Counted from the first letter of the stretch, positions 47,090 to 58,684 are shown. The stretch: 64,000 bases of DNA from Sporothrix humicola (GCA_021396245.1 WNYE01000007.1:372001-436000); one strand, 5' to 3'. Notes: a model not told the origin generated them from the letters alone. Program-made: numbers and translations.

Positions 47090-48005
47090 GTGTTGGATGA
47101 GGCGCCGACAGATAACAAAACGGAAAGTCAAAATTAAAAAAGCAAGAAAAAAAAACAGAATAGACAAAATTAGCTTCAATTTTTTAGTTATTAATCCAGA
47201 TTGTGAAATCCATTATTTTTCCATATCTGTACTCTTTTGTGCATGGCATGAAAGGCACGTGTAAGGAAGCACATACCAATTCAGGAAAGTGCATGTCAGT
47301 GACATTTTTGGCAGGTCCACACACTGGCAAGCATCAACTCAAGCACAGGAATCTGTCCCAGCCGGCTAACCCCGGCGATGCAGTATATCCCCAGCTGCGC
47401 CCTTTCTTAATCATGCGTATTATTTTTATTTCGTCTCTGATTGTGAAGAAAGAAAGTTCCTACCCCATACTGGCCCTACTGAGCCACTTTTTTCCTTCAT
47501 TCTCTTTTTGCTCATTCGCTCCTTCCTGCCTTGGTTCTCTCGCCTTCCTGCCTGACACCCATCGCCCTTTCTTCACTCAGCTAGCGCCTAATAGCGCCTG
47601 TCCACTCCTGGCCAGCTGGCCTTCAGCAGTGGAGCCCCTATTGCCCCCTAGCCGTCTACTTTGCGGGGTTACCCCAAACTTCGTGGAAACGATTTCCGGG
47701 CTACGTATAAACGGCGACGACTGTTCCCCAATTTGTGGTCTCCGACCACATGCCCCCTTTTTCGACATCCAGCCGTGTTGGATGTATCTCTTCTTTTTTT
47801 TTTTTTTTTTTTTGTTCTCCTCATATCCCACCCCTCACCGTTTTCCCACCGTCACCTCCGCTTGTGTTGTTGATTATTTTCCTTTTTTTATCCTTTTTCC
47901 CCGGATGACATGCCCTGATCTTCACCTCTCCAGACGGATAATGAACGACCGTCGCCGGCCCTGAGGACGGAGACTGCGCATTGCATCCAGACCCAGTTGC
48001 CGGAC
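47090..48005. other. Spacer with 20-T run upstream of second regulator
   Basis: No supported gene. The open frame 47203-47964 is pyrimidine-driven. A 20-T run lies at 47794-47813. Confidence 0.55.
47794..47813 (+). repeat. 20-T homopolymer
   Basis: Run of 20 T about 190 bp upstream of the second Zn2Cys6 regulator, probably in its promoter or leader. Confidence 0.85.
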
Positions 48006-51000
48006 ATGACTACAGGATCGCCATCCACGCCTGCCAGAGATATATCCTCATCAACCAGCCCCGCCATGAATGCTCGAACTCCGGCCCGGCACCGGTCTCG
48101 GGCCAGTGCGGCCTGTCTTGCGTGCCGCAAGGCCCGCATTCGGGTGCGTCTCGACCAGCCTCTCATCTCTAATACCTCCCTCCTCCTCCTCAGCCTTGCT
48201 AACTGTTCCAGTGTGTAACAAATCATCCCGATAATACTTGCGTCAACTGCAAAGACAACGGAAATGAGTGTCGCTTCGATGCCAAAGATGGCCGAAAAGA
48301 GTAGGTGCTTCCCCGTCAGACGTCCCTTCCTGATTCATGATTCTGCACAAGCCACCTTCCTTGGCCTTTCCCTTTACCCATTGTCATCTTCTCTTCCTCC
48401 CTTATCATCACTTCCTCTCCATCCATATGCATCCATCTAACAGTACAGACGCGCATCGGCCAAGGCTGTCACCGAATCTCTTACAAAACGCGTCCATCAG
48501 CTAGAAGAGCTGCTGCGTGCTACCCAACCCGTGGGCACGGGTCCGAGCCCTCTCCGCGACAACTATCTCACCAACCTCAACTCAACGGGGGAGAGCATCT
48601 CCTCTGCCGACTCCCAACAGAATGGCCTCTTGTCTGTGCCAATGTCGATGTCCTTGTCGATGCCCATGCTCGACGATTCGGCCACAACAACCGCCGCCGA
48701 AGCTTATGAGAAAAAGGTGCAGGCCAGGACCGCCATCAGTGCCATTACTGGAACATCGCCACCTCAATCGCAACCATCCCAGCCATCTCCAGCGAACTCC
48801 GCCTCTCCATCTTCCCCAACATCCATCTCCGCCTCTGCTTCAGCCTCCGCAGGCGTGTCAGCACCGGCATCGACATCAGCATCTGCCGAGCCTACAGCAG
48901 TATCATCCTCTGTCCCTGCCCCCACCGATCCTACAGCAAACCCATCAAATATCCCGACTATTGTCCCTCCACCTCCATCGGTCAAGGATGCCGACACACC
49001 AGACACCACCACCGACACCGCCTCGGTCGTCCGCAGCCTCGTACCCTCGCCAATCCGCTTCGACATGTCCTCGGGCCGCGTCCGCTACTTTGGCCCCACC
49101 ACAAACATGAACGTTCTCACACTTATCCCTCCTGATGCCAATGGAGACGATGCCGGTGGCCAACAGCTCCGCCGCACTGCCAGCGGTGGCATCATGAACC
49201 GCCGCCAGCCCGAGGTCCATTGGCCCATCTGCCTCGTCGTTCGTGACTTGTCACCAGCAACACACGACTACCTCATGGACCAGTACTGGACGTGCTACAA
49301 CTCGGTGCTGCACCTCGTTCACTCGGACGCCTTCAACCACGACCTCGAGCGTGGCGGGACACAATTTTATTCTTTGTTTCTGCACTTGTCCATGCTGGCG
49401 ACCGGCTTCCGCTTTGCCGACAAGATGCGGGCCGATGTGCAGCGCCTGGCCATGTCCCCAGGCGGACGATTTGGCTCGACACTGCACGAAAAGGCCGTGG
49501 CACTCGCCAAGCTCGAGTTTGACCGTCCCGGTGGCATCCCATCGATCCAGGCTTTTGGCCTGCTTGCCGACGTGGAGTTTAATATTGGCCGGGATGAGAG
49601 CGGCTGGCTGTTCGCCGGCATGTCGTTGCGTCTGGTCATTGATGTCGGCCTCCATGTCGACCCAAGTCCACTGCAGCTCACGGTCAAGGAGGCACAGATC
49701 CGGCACATGGTGCTGTGGGCCTGTATCCTACATGACATGTACTGGTCTCTATACCTGGGCCGACCAACAACCCTCAAGCCTGTTGACATTGCCCCGGCCT
49801 GTCTCTCCAAGGACTTTACACGCTTAATATGCTGCCGGCCGTCAGGCCACGAGAAAAAGCTGACTACCCGCATCTACGAACATCTCCTACAGCTGATGGA
49901 CCTTATCAGCCCGCTCTGCGACCGTTCGACCTTGGCTCGGCCGTCTCGCACTACCGAGACGTACTTCAAGATGGTGGCCCTCGATGAGGATTTGCATGGC
50001 TGGTACGACGACCTGCCCGAGGATCTCAAGTGGCCCACCACCCGGCCCAACATGCCATCGTCGTACTATCTGCTGCACACACAATACCACGCCGCGTTAA
50101 TCTTGTTGCACCGGCCTTTTGTTCAGTATCAACAAGGAGGCCCCGTGGGGCCTGGACAAGGGGCGGCAGCCGGGTCTACGACGAGTAACGCCAATATGGA
50201 GGAAGAAACAGAGCCCGGCACACAGTCCTCGGCCAGCCGCAATCGCTTCTCGAACCTATCGCGCTCGGTCTGTGCCGAGCATGCCGGCCACATTGTCGCT
50301 TTGTTCCAAGAGTACCGGGCTCAATTTGACATTTCACGCGTCTTTGGCACCGGCCTGTCGCATCTAGGCACTGCTGCCACTACACTGATGGGCGAAGCTG
50401 TTCTCGAGATGGATCGTGCCAAGCGTGGTGTCGTTATTGTGCAGCTCATGTCTGTTCGCCGCAGCATTAACCTCATGTCCGGCAACTACCCACCAGGCCA
50501 CCACATGACTCGCATCCTGGACGAGTTTATTCAGGCTGTCAAGCAGCAGCAGCGGGAGGGAACTACACCATCGCAGTCTGGTGGTTCGACCGGGCCGTTG
50601 TCAGCGGGCCAGGATATGCCAATCGACCCGGCCCTCGCCGGTGCCCATGGTGGGGATTTACGACGAGTGTCTTTTATTAACAGCAATAGCAACAACAATG
50701 CTGTCAATCAACACCCGGCATCAGCTGGGTCGGACGGGAACCTCAATGTGCCCCCGCACCAGCAACATGCTCAAAGCATGGCACAACAAACGTCGTATGG
50801 ACGGCATACAGGCAGCACAAAACATCCCATCACATCAGCACTCGACGATATCAACCTTAATGGCCAGCTGCAGGGCGATCTCTACTACCAGGGTGGGCAG
50901 AACGGCTACAGCGGCAACGGCAACTACCTCCAGGCACCTTCACTCGACAACAACAATATAAACAACAACAACAACCAAGCCCGCAAACGACAGCGCATCG

Positions 51001-51179
51001 GCAACCCCTGCACGTTTACGCCGACAGTTCCGGCCTCGCCCACCCTGCAGGGCCTGCCCTTTGTGCCCTCGTCTTTTCTCGAGAGCCTCGATGCGTCGGA
51101 CCTGGTTGTCTTTCCCGAGACGGCCGGCTATTCAGACTATGGCTTTGAGTGGGATCCGGCAGACATGACCCCGATATGA
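48006..51179 (+). CDS. Second Zn2Cys6 transcription factor with fungal regulatory domain
   Basis: Exons 48006-48143, 48212-48300 and 48449-51179 give 985 residues. The zinc cluster is C37-x2-C40-x6-C47-x8-C56-x2-C59-x6-C66 (SAACLACRKARIR, then CVTNHPDNTCVNC and KDNGNEC), with an intron directly before Cys47. The loop is less basic than usual. A coiled coil follows (AVTESLTKRVHQLEELL). Residues 150-240 are Ser/Ala/Pro low-complexity. The fungal regulatory domain lies at about 330-560, including SLFLHLSMLATGFRFADKM, GWLFAGMSLRLVIDVGLH and the LGRPTTL motif. The layout recalls the nit-4/AmdR-like class, but assignment is tentative. The C-terminal 250 residues are Gln/Asn-rich with an Asn run, and end in an acidic aromatic segment (YSDYGFEWDPADMTPI) suited to activation. 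It closes the putative cluster and is the likely partner or pathway-specific regulator. Confidence 0.92.
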
Positions 51180-52193
51180 GAATTAGAGGGAGAGGAAGAA
51201 GAGAAGGGATGATCATAGTTCAAATTGTGCAAAAGCACGCCAGCACTACTGGGTAACGAGACAAGGACAACGAATAACGAGAAGGGAATCTTGGGAGATG
51301 GGAACTTATTTTTGTGCGGATCATAAAACAGGACAGGAGTAAAAAACGCAAAATGGCGGCAATCCGGTAGACATGAACAATATACCCTTTTTTTTTTCTT
51401 TACTTGTTTATTACCTTGGTAGATGGGAAACATTCACACTCGGAAATCCTAAGAAGTGAAGACGCGAGCATATGGAACAGAGAATGCCCAGCTCCATGGA
51501 TAGACATCTCCAATCATCGCGATGATACGGAGTAGATATCTTAGAATCCTGCCGTACACAGTCCAATCAACTTCAAGCATCTCCATCTGTAACTTGAAGT
51601 GTATGTTGTGTGTGTGTGTGGCTCTAGGTGGTCATTTTCCCGTTTTCCGGAAGCCGGAGCTGTATTTCCCCAGGGTGGTGTGCACTAAAAATCACTGGAC
51701 CCTCGCAAACAAGGATCCGCGTTGCCTTGTTTGGCAGCCTGAGAACCCCAAATCTGCTGACATAAACGTTGTTATGGCTTTGCTCTGTAAATGCTCTTTA
51801 TGCATAGCTATTTCTTGTTTCTTCGAAAACTTGAATAAAATGATTTTATGCAGTCAGAGGATGAACAAAATACACCTTCAGAATGTCTACTTACACATCA
51901 TTCTGCCATAATTGAACTAGTATTTACAGTGAATGATACGGTGCAAATAGCAACTCGAACCACATCAACCAAATTGGCCGAACAGGCAACTCGACAACTA
52001 CATTTCACAAATTTCAATCTCATTTTCTGGGTACTGAGGTTATTCGCATAAATTCAATGTGGTAGCAACAACTACTTTATTTAATCATCTAATATCCATT
52101 CGACAGGTTCTGTATCCCATTTTCATTCTAATATTCTTCTCCCTTTACCATCTCCAACATTTGAATTCACTCCTTCTACCTTTCATTAATCTC
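51180..52193. other. Convergent 3' flanks, AT-rich
   Basis: Just over 1 kb with no supported gene. A short GT repeat is at about 51605-51620. Becomes AT-rich toward 52193. Confidence 0.6.
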
Positions 52194-53144
52194 TCAAGGA
52201 GTCACAGTCACAGTCTCCGTCAAAGTGCCACTAGTCACAGTCTGCACGTCCACAGTGTCTGTCAGGGTTGTAACCGTCGCCGTGGTAAAGGTAATGGTCG
52301 ACACAAACGACACACGTCCAACAAGCTGCGTCGATGTCCCCTTGCTTGTAGTCACAGTGAGGGCTGTCGTAGTATCCGTCGCCGTCACATGCACCGTCTC
52401 AGTCACCGTCGGCGTGATCGTCGTGGTGATGGTTGTGGCAGCAGGCGGCGGCGTGTATGTCGTGGAGCCGACCGTGGCACCAGCACAGAGACAGGCCGAG
52501 GAGTATTTGTCGGCTCCAGATCCATGGCAATGCGAGGCGTAGGCTGGGATGGTAGGCGTTGCCGGCGAAGTCGACGTCGTTGGTGTAGCCTCTGCACGCT
52601 TGAGTTTGTCACCACCAGTGAGACGCGTGACAGTGACAAGAGTTGTCGTCCGGTACTCGTAGTCTGTTCCGTCGACAGTCGTAGTTGCAGTCGCGAGCTC
52701 TTCTTCGTATGGCGTCGTCTTGATAATCGTTGTCTCGGTCACAATCGACTGAAGAATGTCTGTCTCTGTGGCTGAGAGATGCTGTGTGTCGGTGGCTGTG
52801 TCGGTGACTGTTGTGGGGCTCGCCGTGTAAGTGACAGTCAGGGTCCTTTGCATGTTAGTCAGAGTTTATCCCTTTATTGGCTTTTCATTTTCATTTTCCC
52901 GAATTTGGTTTGGAGTTCACGTACGTCGTCGGTGCAATGTATGTCACCTCCAGGTAGGCCTCACAGTCGGTAATTCCCTTGTCCTTCTGTCCGGTGATAT
53001 CTTGAGAAAGGTCAGCCAAAGTACACAATGATGATTTTGGTGCCAAATCTAAAGGAACATACCTCCATAGCAGTTATCGTGCGAGCATGTCGCAGATGCC
53101 AAGCCCATAAGGCTGGCAAGAAGCAGTGTGGGTTTTAACATCAT
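52194..53144 (-). CDS. Small secreted Thr-rich protein with possible Kex2 site
   Basis: Exons 53144-53063, 53000-52925 and 52845-52194 give 269 residues. The first 18 residues (MMLKPTLLLASLMGLASA) form a clear signal peptide with an A-x-A type cleavage site. A cysteine-containing segment follows (Cys20, Cys25, Cys40), then a long Thr/Val/Ser-rich stretch with repeated TVT and TTT units, typical of an O-mannosylated stalk. A Lys-Arg pair at 135-136 (KLKRAEA) is a good kexin-type processing site that would split the protein into two parts. The second part has a CLC motif and ends in alternating TVT strands. No enzyme motif and no GPI signal are seen. Family is not recognised. A cell-wall or effector-like role would be inference. 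Two nearby ATGs start the frame and the upstream one is used here. Confidence 0.8.
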
Positions 53145-54447
53145 GATATCTGCAGTCGAGAGATTTCGTCTGAATTTTTGTGGCTTGTTGGGTACGGTTT
53201 TGTTTGTTTTCTGTTTAGATTTGAGATTAAATAAAAAAAATAAAAAAAATCAACTGCGGTATGATTTACAACGACAAAGGGCTATGAATGCCAGACTTAA
53301 ATACAGTTTCATCTCTGGGCGTGTGCACGCATCGACCTCCGAAAGACCGTGAGCTGGCAAGTCTTGTCGGATTCTCGGGCTGTCTCAAAATAAGCTTATT
53401 GTCTTGTGCTTGTTCGCCGTGTCTTTGCCTTAATCCAACTTGCACCACCATAAGCAAATTTCGGCCGTATTCACGTGAGTTGTCTTTGTTTTCTATTTTT
53501 CCAATACGAAAATGTAGGAAGCGACGCGGCGGTGCTGTCGGCGATGGCGATACGAGATCAAGCGCGCGCACCAAAAGCAGGTCCAAAAGTAGGGCTCGCA
53601 GGGCCGTACGGAACCGGCGTGAAATTCGGCACCATGCCGGTTCCTGGTCCCGGGTTACTAAGTCTCAAAACTTGGCAGTCGCGCGGCGTCAGCGCTGACA
53701 GATCGACAGCACCGTCGTCCGGAATACGAGATAACACAGGGCCATAAGCATGGATTTGTTGAGGCACCCAAAAGTCTCGGGCTCGGTCATTTTAGAAGTC
53801 CGGAACTATGATTTGAAATGATTCAACGTGCAAAGTGTACAAATAGAATCAACTACGAGTTAGAGAAAAATGAAATTGAAGAAAAATGCAATTAAAAAAT
53901 ACAGCATCGAACGTCGACCGTAATATTTGGTCAACATTCGAAATGCTGCGCCGTCAAGCTGCGGCACCTGCCAAGCCGGGGGATGGGTTCTGTCAGAGTT
54001 CGGCACGTGGCGCGGGCCGCATGGGAGAGGTGAGTGCACCGCAAAAGACAAGAGCGAATACCACGTCCGTAGTGCGTTGCCCGGAAGCCAAGAACAGTAA
54101 GTCAGCAGCATCTTCTTTCAAGGGCATATTCGCCTGCTTTTTATTCGGCAATGGGTTTAAGTCGTCTACATCAAAGAAGACAATTGTGCGATTTGGTGGG
54201 TACGGTGAAATGTCCAGGTCCTCGAAGCCTAACAACTGTCTCCACTTGGCCTACTAAAGAGCATTCGCATTAAAAGTTCTTTAAAACTCTTTTGTTTACA
54301 TTCATGAAAACATTTGCTTCCCTTTTTTTCGCTCTCAATTGTAAAGTCAACACATTTCAGCTCGCATTCATCCAAACACGGCTTGGGTAGCCAGTGAGCT
54401 CCCATTGGCTGTGTTCCACGATGTGACATCATTTACACTGCAACTGG

Positions 54448-54459
54448 CCAATGACGTCA
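54448..54459 (+). promoter_or_regulatory. Fused CCAAT box and CRE (TGACGTCA)
   Basis: CCAAT and the perfect CRE palindrome TGACGTCA overlap by one T. CRE sites are bound by ATF/CREB-type bZIP factors and CCAAT by the Hap complex. It lies 1.0 kb upstream of the MARVEL gene and 1.3 kb upstream of the secreted-protein gene. Confidence 0.4.
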
Positions 54460-54993
54460 CCCGTGCAAAACACTGCATCCTCTCACGATGGGCAACCCAG
54501 CGTGTTTAGAGACAGAAGCAAATGAAAGGCGAAAACTCCAGTGCGATCTGTAAAGGTAAATAACAAAAGTCCGAATCAAGGTTATCATATTTGACAAATA
54601 GAAATAATCAACCGGCATCCAAACCCAAGAATTCTCATGACGATGCTCATCACTTTTATGGAAGGAAAGGTCAAGCCTTTTTTTCTCAGCACGTGTCAAA
54701 TATGGTGACGAAATCACAAGATGATAAACACTCTTTAGAATTAGATTGTGAACATTACATGAGATTTACGTTGTCATAAAAAAAAGGCAATAAAATCGAA
54801 AAGAAACCCAAATATGCCGGGGCAAAAGGAACAGATGATGTGGCTGGCAAATCGGAAAATCCCCCTCCTACACAACAGCGCAATAGTTCGTCACAAATCT
54901 TGATTTCCACCTCACAAAACACACAGACGCCACCAACCACACAACCACAAAAAAGCGGTGGGAGGCCCCGAGAGCCCATGTGAACAATTTTGC

Positions 54994-55015
54994 ACATACT
55001 ACGTACATACTACGT
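54994..55015 (+). repeat. 11-nt direct duplication ACATACTACGT
   Basis: Two perfect adjacent copies, each containing the TACGTA-like palindromic core, followed by a partial third (ACA). Confidence 0.9.
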
Positions 55016-55452
55016 ACACAATTTACACACGCTCGACACAGTGTGTTCCCTGTTTTGAAAGAAAATGACATAACTGGCTCGACAGGCTGCCTCTTGGCCA
55101 GTCATTTGGTTGAGTCTCATCGCGATTTGGGCAGCCAAGATGCCATACAAATCACCACACAACGAGGATTCTGCTGTGTAGTGATACCCAAAGGCTGTAA
55201 AACTGGTACTGAAATACAATGACATAACACATTTTGTGAAACAAGACTTTGGTGACTCGGGAGCACGCAGAAAGAAAGCATAAGTAGACAGGCTCATCCC
55301 TACTCATTCAAGATATCGACTTTTATTTTTTTTCTCTTATTCTCCAGACATTGACATCGACATAAATCGCCAGCAGTGATCGCATCACACAATACATACA
55401 TCAACACACACTTATCCAAACCACCCAGCTTCATCATCGACTACCAGCCAAA

Positions 55453-56043
55453 ATGTTGCTCGTCGACCTCTTTAGCATGATCCTGCGTCTCGCAGAGGTG
55501 GGTTACTCAGAGTTTGATCAAATAAAATATTTCCAGCCTTTCATATCACTAACCCTACCCCAGCTCGCCTTCGCCGCCATTGTCGCCGGCCTCACGGGCG
55601 TCTACCTCCACGCCGTCCACGGCTCGTCGCACTGGAGCCAGGCCCGCTTCATCTACGCGGAAGTCGTCGCCGCGCTCTCGATCCTGCTGTCGATCATCTG
55701 GCTGTTCCCCTTCTTCGGCAGCTTCATCCACTGGCCTGCCGACCTCCTGATTTCGATCCTGTGGTTTGTCGCTTTCGGCCTGCTCGTCAACTGGCTCAAC
55801 GGCTCGTGCGGCTACGTCTTTGACTGGTCGGGCATCGCCGTCAACTCGGGCAACTCGTGCCCCGAGTTCAAGGCCAATGTCGCCTTCATGTTCCTGTCGG
55901 CCATTTGCTGGCTGGTGTCTGCGCTGCTGGGCATCTACTGGGTGCACCGTCACCGCACGAGCCGCCGCCACGCTGTCACGACGGGCGCGCCGCCCGCTGC
56001 CGGCGGTTACCGTCGCCGCCGCTGGTACCGCTCGCGTGTCTAA
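55453..56043 (+). CDS. MARVEL-domain four-helix membrane protein
   Basis: Exons 55453-55497 and 55564-56043 give 174 residues. Four hydrophobic segments are seen (AFAAIVAGLTGVYLHAV, YAEVVAALSILLSIIWLF, LLISILWFVAFGLLVNWL, AFMFLSAICWLVSALLGIYW) with a Cys-containing loop between helices 3 and 4, the layout of fungal MARVEL proteins related to Nce102, which organise plasma-membrane domains. The C-terminus is Arg-rich (RRRRWYRSRV). The proposed intron has a GTGGGT donor and CTAACCCTACCCCAG acceptor. It is 66 nt long with no in-frame stop, so a 196-residue product with the intron retained is also possible. The spliced form puts the first helix in the usual place. Confidence 0.85.
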   Translation: MLLVDLFSMILRLAEVGYSEFDQIKYFQPFISLTLPQLAFAAIVAGLTGVYLHAVHGSSHWSQARFIYAEVVAALSILLSIIWLFPFFGSFIHWPADLLISILWFVAFGLLVNWLNGSCGYVFDWSGIAVNSGNSCPEFKANVAFMFLSAICWLVSALLGIYWVHRHRTSRRHAVTTGAPPAAGGYRRRRWYRSRV

Positions 56044-56575
56044 GTGGAGAGGGGAGTGAGCTGTGAAAGGTTGAAGTGTGAAGTGCGGAGATGTTGCGAT
56101 GAGTTGGCGAGGTGCTGGGGTGTTTTTTGGGAAGCAGTTTGAAATCAATGTAACCAGGGCCATGACTACGACAGGCCCTGGCATTTACATGTAACACCAG
56201 ATTGATGTACAATATGCTAGATGGACATGATATGGCTATGGATACGATAATGAAATATACCCTCTTATACCCCTGTCTGTTTGTATCATGAAGTTGAAGC
56301 GACATCCGTGAAGTTTGTAAAGTCCACGACGTCTCTTGTTAGCCAGGAACACGATAATTAGCGTGAGGAACTGAAGCATGTTAGAGATTACAGCTGTAGG
56401 CTAGACGGTTGCTGGAATTTCGAGAATTGTATCGCGTACTAAGCACCATGGCCGAGTAAGCCAGAGATGTTGTTCACCAGAAGAGTAGGAGAGCTCAAAA
56501 GCAGAGTCTGCGTATTAACCAATTAATCCTTCACCAGCCACAGTATGCCACAGCATGCCACATCGTCCCTTCCCT

Positions 56576-56602
56576 CCCCCCCCCCCCCCCCCCTTTTTTT
56601 TT
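56576..56602 (+). repeat. Poly-C (18) joined to poly-T (9)
   Basis: Eighteen C at 56576-56593 directly followed by nine T. The opposite strand has an 18-G run able to form G-quadruplex-like structures. Also a place where assembly length may be wrong. Confidence 0.85.
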
Positions 56603-57735
56603 ATTGTTATTTCTTATTACCGTGAGGTTCAATATGCGGCGTGGGAATAACTGTTGGTTGGCGCTGTTCGATGACATGTTGGCGTGTTCTTCTGGGACGC
56701 TCTTTCAAGTATTGTTGTGTTCACTGCCGAGACAGCGCCGTTGATTTCGGCCAGCTCAAAGGAGCATAGATCCCAAAACCGGCGCGGCAAAACACAGTCA
56801 GACAAGGAGGACAAGAGCACGCCAGACCAGAAATAAAACGGCAGAAAGACAGAAAGAAAGAGAGACAACACGTCAGGGATGAGTTGTGTGTTTTGTGTTG
56901 GATGAGGAATTGGGCCATTGTACAATACACAATGTCTTGCATTAGCATGTACACGCGAGACATCGAGGCAGCCTATTTTGTCTGTACAGCGTCGGTTTTT
57001 TTTCTCTTTGACGATATTTTCTTTTGCGGCGAGAACCTGAGCAATTGCCTCCACGAAACCTCCATAAGCCACAAAGCCAAAAGACGTTCGACAAAAGCCA
57101 TTGACATCGGTGGATGCAGAGTCCTACATAAATCAAAGCTGTTTTGTGTTTTGTCGTTGATTTCGTCAATGGATTGTCGATTGATTTAGATTTCACTTTC
57201 ACGGAGCTTCTCAATGGATTTCCCCACATGACATCATCGATCGATGGTGTGGCCTGGAGAGCAGCTGGGCGCTCACTGTGCAATTTGTTTTGAGGGTGAG
57301 AGAGTCTAGAGTGTTTGACGTACAAGTCGGAGGCAAAGAGGGACAGAAGATACAAAAATTACAGAAAATACCAAAGAAAGGCAAACGAAGATAAATAGGA
57401 CAAAAGTACTGCTGCGTGGGAACGTGGGGTTGTCCAAGTACACAGCAGTGTTCCAAGTCGTTTTAGGGTGTTTTGTTGCGTCTGTTGCGTCAAGGCTGAA
57501 GATTCGCCACTGATCTCCCTTTCTCGCCTGGTCAACTTTCTTTCAATTGCCCTGCGAGAGCGAGCTTGGTTTTAAGCCCGTTTACTGTTAGCTTGATTAA
57601 AGAACTCATAAATAAATATGAAAATAAATCAGCAATCGTCGGCAGCAAAAGACAGCAAGAGGCAGCCAGCTGCCAGGCTTCCAGTGATTGACAAAAGTAC
57701 ACTCCTGTAAGAAAACAACAGGTTGCCTCAGTTCG

Positions 57736-57759
57736 ATTGGTGAATGTGACATCACCAAT
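57736..57759. promoter_or_regulatory. Palindromic pair of CCAAT boxes
   Basis: ATTGGTGA and TCACCAAT form a perfect 8-bp inverted repeat around an 8-bp centre ATGTGACA. It lies 0.9 kb upstream of the glycine-rich protein gene. The 11-mer ATGTGACATCA within it also occurs at 54421-54431. Confidence 0.35.
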
Positions 57760-58538
57760 TGGCGTGTGCATCGATTAGATCGAGTATTTGGTACATATTG
57801 AGGCAGTACAAGAAAAGCTCCAAGGTCCAAGAGAAGCTTTCCGAGCTTAGATCTAGAATTATGCCAGCATGCCAAACAAAAGGCCAGACAACAAGGCCAG
57901 ACACAGACGAGACAAGACATGTACACGCAATGGTGTTTTTTGCGGTTCTGTCCCCCACTTTTCCCCCAGTAATTCGCCAAAAATAGAGGGCGATCGTAGA
58001 TGTTCAGCCATGTATATTTCTTGGGAAGCCAGTTTGCCAGGAAGCTCTAGAGCCCCAAGACTCTGTTCTTGTCTTAGCTCTGTTACGAGCTCCCCTCTTG
58101 TTTTTCCAATTATTCCTTTCTTTTTCCCAGGGAGAGTCTTGTCCTTTCCCGATCGATGACGACCGTATGAGATCAGAGTGCATCCCAAAGGAGACTGGTG
58201 CACAAGGCTGCCCAATGAACGGCAAGGATGTGAGCATGTACACTTGTGTATAGATGAGACTGTAGATTCAATTGTACATTTGTACTCGTCAAAGTATTCT
58301 TTCACCTTGCCATCCTTACTGAAAGTACATGGAGATACATCTCATCACCACCTTGGCCACCATCGTTTCCGACAGCAGTCAGTAGTCAATGGCGTGCCCA
58401 AAAGGTCTGGTCTCGATGTACATCTCCGCATGACATGACGACATGCGCCGGTGAGTTGGTAGCTCAGTTGCCCTGTTGTCTCTTATCCTCTTGTTCCCTC
58501 CCTGGCCTCGTCATTGTCGAGATCGAGTCGAGATTGGA

Positions 58539-58546
58539 CATAAATA
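58539..58546 (+). promoter_or_regulatory. TATA-like element of the glycine-rich protein gene
   Basis: CATAAATA lies about 140 bp upstream of the start codon, followed by a T/C-rich leader. This spacing fits an inducible TATA promoter with a leader of about 100 nt. Confidence 0.35.
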
Positions 58547-58684
58547 AGGACGGTCCCGTGCCTCTTGTCGACGACCTTTCTTTCTTCATTCTCATCCTCA
58601 TCTCTTCTCTACATCCACACTCTACAACAAACTACTCTATTTTTATTTACTTATTTTTTTTCACTCCAACTCTACACACCCACA

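Larger units (their letters stand above)
53145..55452. promoter_or_regulatory. 2.3 kb divergent intergenic region with bZIP/CCAAT motif
   Basis: No gene supported between the secreted-protein start and the MARVEL start. It carries CCAATGACGTCA (54448-54459) and an 11-nt tandem duplication ACATACTACGT (54994-55015). Confidence 0.5.
56044..58684. other. 2.6 kb spacer upstream of the stress-type gene
   Basis: No supported gene. Contains an 18-C/9-T homopolymer junction (56576-56602), a palindromic pair of CCAAT boxes (57736-57759) and a TATA-like CATAAATA at 58539-58546, about 140 bp before the next start codon. Confidence 0.55.

Noticed and set aside
47203..47964. 253-codon frame upstream of the second regulator
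   Set aside because: It crosses the 20-T run, has a low-complexity Phe/Ser/Pro translation and no domain. More likely promoter or leader of the regulator.
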